Part shown: positions 41,597-51,717 of the stretch, piece after piece
How positions within the stretch are numbered: position 1 is the first letter of the stretch
Layout of the letters: each line of letters opens with the position of its first letter
Assembly (NCBI GenBank): GCA_003999685.1
Contig: CP021228.1
Coordinates: forward strand, 496,001-560,000
DNA length: 64,000 nucleotides
From: Taiwanofungus camphoratus
Lineage: Eukaryota > Basidiomycota > Agaricomycetes > Polyporales > Taiwanofungaceae
Reading direction: 5' to 3'
Notes under the pieces: generated by a model
The model's input: only the letters and a program-made list of their open reading frames with translations
Databases searched by the model: none
What the model was told of the DNA's origin: nothing
Position numbers and translations under genes: made by a program

Positions 41597-43356
41597 ATGA
41601 AGGATGACATTGGGCGTAGTTGGGCGAATACTATCTCTATTGTGCAGAACAAGTCTGTTTTGATCTTTAGATCCTCTTTGTGAATATTGAGAAATTGACA
41701 TTGATCTCGTGGGCAGTTTTATCAACACTTACTGTCAGGCAGCAATATCTAGTGAGTAGTAAAAATGTTCAAGGCGTCTATGATTGTCTTGTCAACTCAT
41801 TGTGACAATGATATAGCTCTAGTTCTATATGACTACATCATCAGCTTTGGTCAAGAAGTGCAATTCATCTGGGGTGGTAGAACTAGTGCCGTGGTTGTAT
41901 TCTACGTCAACCGTTGTACCATGCTCGCACTGAGCATTGTAAATACGCTAATGAACTGTCCATGGAATACTATCATAGTAAGCTTCTTTACTTTCATTGG
42001 TCAGATGCATTTTCATCCGTAGTATTCCAGAGGTTTAGTTCTCAACAATGTCCATCTTGATTCAATAGCGGCATTCTGATCTCATTCTGGTTTCTAGTTG
42101 CAAGGTCGTAAATTTGTTCTATTTTGCGGTGGAGATGATGTCCTTTGCAGTACTAGCAGGTGAGATATGGTATCATCAAGTGTCTCCCCACTCATCGTCT
42201 TTGATCACAGTTATTTCGGCCCTTCGTGTGCACGCTGTTACTGGTCGAAACTGGCGTCTCGCTGTGATTACTTTAGTACTTGGCCTAGTGCCTGTAGGCA
42301 CCAATATGGTGAGATACGCTCCTTTTCGTTGGTGCATGTCAGGCTAATATGTATAACTCACCTTGTAGTTCAATGCTTTCAGAACATCGTATCTAGTGAC
42401 AGCTCTCTCGTCTAGTGTCTTTGTTTGTTCAAATACGTCAAATGACCACTTTGCAAGTAATAAGAAGTACGGATCTTCGTTCAATAGATTGTATTGTTGT
42501 ATACTAATGCCATAAAATTAAGACGTAATGCACTCTCTATATCTGAGTTATCCTTGTTTGAGTCCTAACAGGTCCATTACTCGTCATCCCAGTACTCATT
42601 GCCACTCGAATATGTCTCATTGTGTCCGACCTCATCGTCGTTGCTGTAACTTGGTATAACACTCATGATTTTATGCACCCTATTCAATCGCACGTGAAAC
42701 ACTCCCTTGCTAAATTATTAACGAGAGATGGTACGTCTTTTCCGGGACAGAAATGCGTTATTGCTCAATACATATACATCACACTCAGGCACTTTGTACT
42801 TTTTGTACGTCAGCTCAACCCTGCTTGACTGTCATCTGCACTGACCTCGTGATGAGGTTACTTCTCATGATCAATATTATACATATAATCCTGTTCACGC
42901 TTAACGTCTGTCTCGTCATCATTCCTCGTACGGTGTTTCCATCCTGAGAGTATTTCATGCAGGTATTCCAGGATTTTGCTGGCTTCACAGCTCCGTCCGT
43001 CCGTTCTCTCGCTCTTGATCGTCAAACTCTGACCCCCCATTGATAGTATATCATCGATTCTCATGTCTCGTTTCCTGCTCAACATTCGACAAATACGTTA
43101 CAAGCTAAATTCTCAATGTCTCTCCGCCAGTCAGTCATGTTGTTGCCACACGAGCCAGCCACAATTACTGCCGACAAGTGTGAGATTCACGACGGGCTTT
43201 GTGGGCGACGCCGGCTACGCTTTCACAGATGACTGGTGTCTGTGCTCAACTACAAGTTCGCACAACGATCTTGGGACGAAAGGAGACACGTTGAGAGGGG
43301 AACACTGCTGTCAGACGGATTCTGATATTGCGAACGAGAAGGATGATCTCGAGTGA
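41597..43356 (+). CDS. DUF6533 seven-membrane protein, array copy 2
   Basis: Exons 41597-41652, 41717-41751, 41817-41977, 42031-42032, 42098-42159, 42211-42308, 42369-42466, 42523-42524, 42593-42730, 42789-42804, 42857-42905, 42963-42994 and 43047-43356 give 352 residues. Key segments are TYCQAAIS-TLVLYDYIISFGQ, FIWGGRTSAVVVFYVNRC, SCKVVNLFYFAVEMMSF, SALRVHAVTGRNWRLAVIT, LIATRICLIVSDLIVVAVTW and SSILMSRFLLNIRQIRY. The tail is polar and acidic. The first 2-nt exon is AG; the second is AC, which gives Lys-Leu where other copies have Arg-Val or Arg-Met. It has the 32-nt form of the penultimate exon shared with copy 3. The start was chosen because it is the only upstream ATG that reaches a donor in phase 2. 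Confidence 0.78.
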
Positions 43357-43985
43357 CAAAAAATCAGTATACGAACCGATAAATGCGACTTTTCAGCATG
43401 TGTATTCTACGTTAGTAAATGAAATATCTGAACAAGTCCCGATGCGTGATTTCACAGTTTCATTCTCTGAAGACGTTGGCATGATAATAAGGTCAGCAAA
43501 TACACAGCGTACTCAGTCTCGAAGGTTGCAACAAGTCTCGTACTTGGCAGGTTCTAAGTCGCTGCTATCATGGCATTCTATCATGATGTCAAAATCGTAT
43601 GTGGTTTCTTGGAAGCGCTGAGTTGAGAACAGCGTCGGAAGGGACTAAGCTGATTGGTTGATACTGACGCGCTAGTAACTCGTGGCAGGCATCCGACGGG
43701 CTGTTAAGTAGCTCTACGAGACCTGGCACGGAGTATAAACTGTAGAATTTAAAATTAAACTCGTGGCTAACTAGGGTTAACACGCCGTTGTGTTTGAAGG
43801 CTAATCTATGAGCCTATGAAGACATACCTGTTTCTTACCTTGCTATGGACAGATGTGTGCATGTCTTGCGACTAGCTTGCGATTCTTCGAAGCTTGCTAT
43901 TGACCACCATCTGATAAAGGCAAAAGCTGGGGAGCTGCTGCATATACCCCTGGGGGGTCGCCCTCCGAGGTAGACACAGTTAAGG
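43357..43985. other. Spacer between array copies 2 and 3
   Basis: No coding exon seen in about 630 bp. A frame running to 43621 has no relation to the family. Confidence 0.4.
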
Positions 43986-45776
43986 ATGTCGTCGGACGCG
44001 AGTAATACACTGCGGACCGTCCAGACCGAGTCAGTGTACAGATTCCTTTATCTTCCTGTTCATCCGTACTCATTTCCTCAATAGCGAAGTTTACAATTAT
44101 TGCCAGGCTGCGGTGTCTGGTAAGCCCTTATCATCGATACTGCATCATCTGCATTGGGTCCCATTCAACCTGACTGACATCGTTCAGCCCTCGTCCTGTA
44201 CGAATACCTTATCACGATTGGTCAGGAGGCCAAGTTTTTTTGGGGCAGCAAAGTGACAGGCGGTGTCATTATATTCTATCTGAACCGGTGTATCATGCTT
44301 GCATTGGGTATTGTTGGCGCGCTACAGATATGTCCATGGAAAACTAGCGTTGTGCGTTTTTTTTTCTTTCGTTCAGCTGGAAGTATTTCCTGACTTTATC
44401 GCTGGTTTAAGAGGTCCGACGTGCATTCTGCTAATTATAATTTGAGATTGATCTGGGAGGTTATATGATCTAGTTGTGAGATCGTGGACCACTTGTACCA
44501 TGTCTTCGAAGTCATGTCATTCGCTATGTGGGCAGGTAGGTGATGGCTTACACTTGACTATGTTTTGAGGCATCATAACATATCATTTTGAAGTGGTCTC
44601 TGCTCTTCGTGTTCATGCTGTAAATGGGCGAGACTGGCGTCTTGCAACGGTCACCTTAATACTGGGTTTGGTGCCCGTCGGAACGAATATGGTATGTCGT
44701 CTCAATGCAAAGAATGGTAAAGCCCCACGGGTCTCACGAGACGTTTACTAGCTTAACGTCATTAAAACATCGTCGAAAGTTGCGATGACTCTGTATAGCA
44801 ATAGCATGTGTGTGAACGCGTCCGACCTGTCTCTGACAATCCAGTACAGGTGCTTAAAATTTAGTTTACTCTTATCGAGATAAAGGTTGCTAAACCCAGT
44901 TCCGATTTGTCTCCAGAGGTATGATGATCCAGCAGTATGAAGGTGCAATCTATCTGACCGGCAGACTGTACATCCGTGTAGTGGTGATTGCAACCCGTTC
45001 ATGCGTTATCGCCTCCGATGTTATAGTCCTCCTGGTCACTTGGTACAACACGTATGAATCTGCTAAATGTCCTACTGGGGTGAATGTGAAAGCCTCCCTA
45101 GCAATGCTTTTACTTAGAGACGGTGCGTTGGTATCTATTCGTACTTGAAGTTTACGGCTCTTCATGTCGCTTACATGTCACTTAGGCACTCTTTATTTCA
45201 TGTATGTCCTCCCTGGGGCAAGCTATTGTAGCCTACATTGACTTCTCAATAAGATTACTCTTAGTCCTGAATATCTCGAGCATGGTCCTATATCTCCTCA
45301 ATGTACGTCTATCAAACTGTGCCAAAACCATGTACTGAAAAGAGTTTGGCGCACAGCTCTCTCAGAATGCTTCTGTTTTCACAATCTCGTTTGTCATCCT
45401 TTCGCTGTCGCATGTAATAGATGACCAATATTTCGACAGTGTGTCTACCATCCTTATCTCTCGCTTTCTGCTGAACGTCCGCCGAGTGCACTATTCCACC
45501 ATTGTCGACATGGACACGCTATGCCTATCATCCGCCTATTCATACCAAACTGGAGATTCACGATCGCGACCATCGGATGTGAGATTTGCATCTACCTTCA
45601 AGGATAATGTGGATGTGGTTTTTGATCATGAACCGTCCTCATCTGGGACACTTCATGATGACATGGAAATGGCTCCAACTGTGTCAGCAAGTCGATATGA
45701 AAGTCTGGAAGACGACAGCACCGGCACAATAGACCATTGTCTAGTTGCGGTGAACGTTTCTGGCTCGTATGTGTAA
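43986..45776 (+). CDS. DUF6533 seven-membrane protein, array copy 3
   Basis: Exons 43986-44029, 44085-44119, 44188-44351, 44412-44413, 44474-44535, 44594-44691, 44752-44849, 44917-44918, 44982-45122, 45186-45201, 45254-45302, 45357-45388 and 45440-45776 give 359 residues, the longest of the five. It reads NYCQAAVS-ALVLYEYLITIGQ, FFWGSKVTGGVIIFYLNRC, SCEIVDHLYHVFEVMSF, SALRVHAVNGRDWRLATVT, VVIATRSCVIASDVIVLLV and STILISRFLLNVRRVHYST. An N-glycosylation-type NAS lies in the loop encoded by the exon ending at 44849. Both 2-nt exons are AG. Exon 1 is 44 nt instead of 50. The last exon is longer than in the other copies and encodes an acidic, Ser-rich tail. Confidence 0.82.
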
Positions 45777-46778
45777 ACCAATAGGATTTTTGGTAAAGGA
45801 TTTGGTGGGTCCGTCCCTTCAAACGCCTCGTAGTGCTTGATCTCTGATATTGCCCCTCTGACGGTCAGCCCCCACTTGTGCCGTCCCTCTGGATCTCACC
45901 TGCCATTGCTCCCTGGTAGTCACGCTTATGATGACTTGCGCAGGCGCTCAGCCCGAGAGCTGCACTGGCGTTACCGGCCCTAGTCGCTCTACGATCCCGA
46001 TGGCTGCATTACTGGACACATCGAAGCACGTGTACGATTGGGCCCTTCGGTGCCTACTACCATTCATATGCACGTCTACTCTCCCCTCGCTTGAACCCAA
46101 TCATTGTGTTGCACCTTGTGCAATTGAGTTGTCGAGTTGTCCTGTTTTGAAGCGGGTAGCCACACTTATTTTCAATGACGCAGCGGCGACATTTCTTTGA
46201 CATGTCAACGTAGTCAAGGCAGTGTATGTTAGTTCGACTAGCGTATATGCCGCAGCGGCTACTTTCGAATTTCAGCTTTCCTGTGTCACGCTGCAATCTT
46301 TCATGCAATCTCACCTACCGGTCAATAAACTTAAACGATTAGTCAAAAGCATGACATAAGTGACTGTCTAGTCTGTCCGGGTCTATATTGGTGAGCGGGA
46401 ACACAACTTATGGGCTTGTATAGACTGACTGACCAATATGCAGCAAAATCATATATCTCTGTATGTGTCGAAGGTCATCATCCTTATTGAAGCTTCCTCG
46501 AGGTACCTCGGTACAGCAGTTGATATGCCTTGCTCATTCATGTGTCAATGTCCCTAAGAATTTGTGACATGTGATCTGTCAATGTTCATTCCGACCTTTG
46601 CTCGGAGCGCTTTGAGTGGCATACAGGTCAAGCTCCATATCACTGCACCCAGAAAAACTGTACATGCCTTGATTGGGTTTTTTTGGTGCATATCTAGGCA
46701 TTCGGACCTGTCAAGGCTCACCATTTTCTCTTCTATACCTTCCAGAACTTCCTAGCCTTGCGGTAGTGATCAACACAA
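45777..46778. other. Spacer between array copies 3 and 4
   Basis: About 1 kb without a supported gene. Frames near 45928-46200 and 46564-46755 show no family similarity. Confidence 0.4.
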
Positions 46779-48521
46779 ATGTTAACGAACACAAGCAATG
46801 TGAACCCCACTTCATGTGTAGAGAAGAAGTCAGTGCCAATTAGTATTATCACGATGACACGCTGCTCACTATTGTACGAACAGTTCAATTCTGAATTATT
46901 GTTTGGCAGCAACATCAGGTAAATTCTAGGCTTCGATATATTCTCCAATGCCTTACCAACAGTCTCGTTATCCATTTATTTCAGCTCTTATCTTTTATGA
47001 ATACGCAATCACCTTGGGCCGTGAGATTCAGTTCGTGTGGGGCAGCAAAATGTCTACTGCTGTCATGATATTTTATTTGAATCGGTGTAACATGATCGGA
47101 TTGTTGGTGTCCAACGTGTTATGGTTCTTCCCTTGGGACACCGTCGTGGTGTGTATTCAGTTATACGATGGAAGGCCCTTCTGACTTAGTTTGCCTCAGA
47201 GGTTGTATATTCGTTCAACGGTCGGAGTGATTCAGCTGAAATAATAACGTTATTGGGTATATGTGCAGCCGCGAAGTGGTGTACCTCTTAAGCCATTGTA
47301 TGACTATCACGAACTATGCCATGTGGGCGGGTGAGATTTTCTATATGTCTATCGCGTCCGTTCGACTCATTGTCTGTCTCTCAAGTGGTTTCAGCATTTC
47401 GTCTATACGCCGTCAGTGGTCACAATTGGTGTCTCGCGACAGTCACTTTTATATTGGGATCTGTTCCGGTTGGCACGAATATTGTTAGTGTTCCCGTTGA
47501 TATTGTTCTTTGAAACTATTCTGTCATGTCGGTCCAGTTTACAGCTTTGAAGATATCGTATGAAATGGCAGAGAGAACCTGTTCAGACACATTAAACCTT
47601 TCCTTGACAATCATGCATAGGTCCTTGTACTACGATCTTGTATATTTGATTGAGCACTGATTTTGGTTTGGAATCTCTAGAAGTCTGATGAGTTTTATGG
47701 AACACGACTGTCCTGGGCTGATACTCTGTCTCATTGTAGTGACCATTGCTACTCGTTTGTGCGCCATCGCATCTGATCTGGTTGTCCTACTCGTGATCTG
47801 GTACCACACATATGACATTGCCAAATGCTCTATGCAAACCATCGCCAGAGCGCCCCTCGCTCGGCTATTGTTAGCAGATGGTCAGTCTAACATGATTTTA
47901 TCATTATTCGAGTCTCGTACAAAGTTCGATTGATGTCATACTAGGTACCTTGTACTTTCTGTGAGTGACTCTTGAGACGTCTGCGAGGACAACGTTGACC
48001 GTCTGAGGTAGAATACTTCTACTGTTGAACGTAGTGCATTTGAGCTTGTGTGTCCTGGATGTTTGTCTCCTTCAAGTTTCATCTTCTACATTTAGTCGTG
48101 TCATGTTGAAGAAACTCTGGTCAGATCTTCTATCATGTAGCAGGTGTCTTCATCGTCCCGTCTGTCTTTTTCCCGGGCTGTCTCTAATACTACCTGTGGC
48201 TCATGACCCTGCGGCAGCATGTCATCAATTCTAATCTCGCGCTTCGTCTTGCGCCTTCGCAAAGTATACTACAGCGCGGACGACACGGAATCTCGACGTC
48301 CATCTTTCATCCGTACAGTCGACGTTCGAAGCTCTCAATCACAGCAGTTGACTATAATGTTCGCACCAGGATCCACGGGCAGCAGAGTGCCTCTGGAGGG
48401 TGGGGGTGGGTCATACTTACTTGCATCAGAGTATCAGGGTGGCCACGACTTCACGTCGAGCGAAGCAATGGATGATTATGGACGGATTGCAGATACTGAA
48501 TTCGTGGAGGAACAACTGTGA
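46779..48521 (+). CDS. DUF6533 seven-membrane protein, array copy 4
   Basis: Exons 46779-46828, 46884-46918, 46985-47148, 47200-47201, 47269-47330, 47386-47483, 47538-47620, 47681-47682, 47740-47880, 47945-47960, 48012-48060, 48125-48159 and 48218-48521 give 346 residues. It reads NYCLAATS-ALIFYEYAITLGR, FVWGSKMSTAVMIFYLNRC, SREVVYLLSHCMTITNY, SAFRLYAVSGHNWCLATVT, IATRLCAIASDLVVLLV and SSILISRFVLRLRKVYYS. The Cys that follows the first micro-exon codon in all other copies is replaced by Arg here. The second 2-nt exon is AA, giving Arg-Met. The exon ending at 47620 is 83 nt, shorter by five codons than in copies 2 and 3, as in copy 5. Confidence 0.8.
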
Positions 48522-49523
48522 GCTGGGGCGAGATGTTATACACGGAACTATTGGGTCAAATTAATTGATTCAGGTCCCTATGTCTTTTCTTGTCGTGTTC
48601 AATTCTGATACATTCTGACTGTATTAATTCCATTGAAGCCCTGCGGATATTGCTTACCCCTTCATATTGATGATGTGTGCTCTGCCCGGGAATTTGGACT
48701 TGCCGGCTGTCTATGACCAAAATCTCAGATTGACAACGGAGGATTGCGCAGGGCCTCGTCAGCTCCCAAGGAGGATTGAACGTTTCGGATAACCGCTGGT
48801 CGGACCCATGTGTACCATAACAACTGGGTCAGAAACAGCGACCGGAACTCAAGTGCAGCACTGCTGTACAGCTCGTCGGATGCAACGCACATGTTCTTGT
48901 CAATGTGAAATGATTCTATTTTCTCTCGCGATCTATCATGGCAAGTTCTCATTACAATGGTTACCGTCTCAATTTCCACATCGGCGCACCCCTCGAATCA
49001 CGGTTGTGATGTATATACATATTCCACCCCTCCGGTTCTGCCTGCGCCCTCATGTGCTTATCCACTCCTTCAATCATACATCCGTACTGTATGGATCAAA
49101 GCCTTGACCATCACGGCAGACCATCGGACTTCTCTGATCACGAGCATGCGACACTGCCTTTTGGTGGACGCATGAGACCATGATCAGAGATGCGAGCAAC
49201 TCGACGGCACTCCGGGTTTTCCTCAATTGACCAGGGGTTGCAGATCTGGAGTAGACAACACTTAGTGCGAAACAAAGAACTGAAGGTCTTTTTCCTCGTC
49301 CACATGGTACTGTATCAGGGCGCACCAAGAACGCGCCGGCCAGGGTGGTCTTGAGGGAGCAGGTGTGTTGATCTGCACTGCTTATATGTTCGCCGTTGCT
49401 GAGTTATGTATACGGGTGGACAAAAACTTTCAAAGACTTGCCTCAAAGCACATCCGCAAGCAGCAAAGCTCGCGAACTCTCTCATACCTTGCGATATTTT
49501 ACTTCGACGGTTATCGTTCACGG
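48522..49523. other. Spacer between array copies 4 and 5
   Basis: About 1 kb with no supported exon. It should hold the promoter of copy 5 near its end. Confidence 0.4.
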
Positions 49524-51180
49524 ATGCTAGCAAACCCAAGTAATGCCATCATCATTGCTGATGTCAAGAACTAGTCAAGTTCTAACCCTCCATGCACATG
49601 TCGTCAAGAGACTGACTGCATCCACAGCTTAGTTGCAAATTACTGCTCTATAGCGGTCTCTGGTGTGTGCTGAGCATAGCAGCTTACCCTACATGTCGTC
49701 TTTACTACCTGATCTAGCTGTCGTCTTCTATGACTACGTGATCACATTTACCCGGGAGGTTCAGTTCATGTGGGGCAGCAGGATGACATATGCTCTCCTC
49801 ATATTTTATCTCAACCGGTGTAACATGGTTGTGCTGGTAGTGACCAACGTGTTATGGCTCTTCCCTATGGTTGCTACCGTGGTGCGTTTCCTTTCCTACA
49901 TTGGACCAAGGCTGGAACTGACCTCGCGGTCGGTTCATTTCAGGAGTTGGTTACAGATCTCATGTATCTCTTTAGGTAGACTGATATCTTTCACTTACCT
50001 CTAGCTGCAAGGCGTTCAATCTTTTCAGTGTTATTCCTGAAATTATGAGCTATATGCTGTGGTCAGGTGAGGCCGTCGAGGGTGTGTTGCTGAATGTGTT
50101 GATCCTCGTCATTGTTTTCTAGTGATTTCAGCTCTTCGTGTTCATGCCGTCAGTGGTCGCAACCTGGGTCTTGCTACGTTGACTTTCGTATTAGGGTCGG
50201 TGCCTGTTGTGACGAATATAGTGAGCGTTCTCCTCCACTGATCCTGGAAGATTGATGCCTGACGTTGGTACAGGTGAACCTCGTCAAATCATTCTATACA
50301 GTGATAGACAGCATGTGTCTGACCGGATCGGAGCTCTCCTTGGCAGTACAGAACAGGTTCTGACCCTCTTCCTTGTTTATGTCGTGAAGCTAACATGATA
50401 AGTAGGGGTACGACGAGTCCTGAGTCTGGGATGTTTGACTGATCATTTTGTTTGCTTGTAGTACTCCTCACTACACGTTTATGCGTGATTGCGGCCGACC
50501 TCATAGTTCTTTGTGTAACCTGGTACAATACGTACGATACTGTCAAACATTCTGCTCAATACAACGTTAAGGCATCACTTGCTGGGCTATTATTGAGAGA
50601 TGGTGAGTGATGTGGCAGGTTCAATATTATGTGCAACAGCCTCATTGGTGCATCTTTCTTACAAGGCACGTTGTACTTCTTGTAGGTCTGACCGAGCATG
50701 TTGTAGGTGACAATACGATGATGTTACCGCAGGTTATTTCTGCTGTTGAACATCGTGCATACGACGTTATACGTGCTGAAGGTTTGTGACGGTTATCTTT
50801 GTCTCCCTTGCTGGTATCATCATGCTAAAGTGAATTTGGCTAGCTTTTCACCGACGTAATGGGAATATTCATAGTGCCGTCGGTTGCTTTCCGCGTTCAC
50901 ATGGTATAAAAATCGCTGACTGTCCAGCAGACTATTAACTATCCTCATCTCACGCTTCCTCTTGAACCTTCGTCAAGTCCGCTACTCCACCATTGATGAC
51001 ATGAACTCGCGACCCCAATTCACTAGCCATTCATACGACCTCGAACAGTTGCAACTATCAGATGTTGGCTTCAGAGCCGAATTCGTGACCAGCGGGGCAC
51101 CGATTGACGATGAACCGGATTCATCTCTGCCCATGAATTCTCAAGATGACGTTGAAGTGGCTTTGAGTGCCGTGATGTAG
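49524..51180 (+). CDS. DUF6533 seven-membrane protein, array copy 5
   Basis: Exons 49524-49573, 49628-49662, 49718-49881, 49944-49945, 50005-50066, 50123-50220, 50274-50356, 50406-50407, 50462-50602, 50666-50681, 50733-50781, 50844-50878 and 50931-51180 give 328 residues, the shortest of the five. It reads NYCSIAVS-AVVFYDYVITFTR, FMWGSRMTYALLIFYLNRC, SALRVHAVSGRNLGLATLT, LLTTRLCVIAADLIVLCV and TILISRFLLNLRQVRYST. This copy departs most at the micro-exons: the first is GA (Asp instead of Ser) and the second is GG. The Trp of the conserved NW pair is Leu. It may be the least constrained copy, but the frame is intact throughout. Confidence 0.78.
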
Positions 51181-51717
51181 CACAGCGGTGGCTGTCCTGA
51201 AGACAAAGGGCGCAGAGTCTTGAAATGGGCTGGACAAACGCTGAGCTCAGGCTCCTACTGTTCCGCGAGAGTTAGATCCTACTCTTAAGATATATATAAT
51301 CAAAGCTATGCCAAATTGAGTATTTTGTTGGGTGGGGGCAGTCTCGACCGTCATAAAGAGGGTGACAAGAGCAGGCCCGCTTCCGCCCTAAGGCTCTGAA
51401 ATGTCGAACGGTTGATTTAACGTTCAATACACATGAGTCTGATTGGCACCTACCACATCCCACCTGCCCCAGGCTTCTGGCCCGGTGGAATGATTGCTGA
51501 CTACATTTTTCCGTAAAATACAATTAGAAACTAGTCATGATACATTATGTACTGGATGGACAGCAACAGGATAGGCAGATATCGAAACCACGAGTACAAC
51601 AAGTGCAATGCGACAGTATGACCGAGAGCAAGAAAAGGTAGAATGCAAGGTGCGAGAGCGAAACACATGGTGAATTACTACGAAGACGTAGGGGTCGATG
51701 AGCTACACCTTTTGATA
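51181..51717. other. Intergenic between convergent genes
   Basis: Lies between the stop of DUF6533 copy 5 (plus) and the stop of POL2 (minus). No gene is seen; it presumably contains both 3' untranslated regions. Confidence 0.4.

Larger units (their letters stand above)
38787..51180 (+). repeat. Tandem array of five DUF6533 membrane-protein genes
   Basis: Five paralogous genes lie head to tail on the plus strand, separated by 0.6-1.0 kb of non-coding sequence. They share the same exon number and nearly the same exon lengths, including two exons of 2 nt. DNA similarity is patchy, so the duplications are not recent. No transposon was recognised between the copies. Confidence 0.88.
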
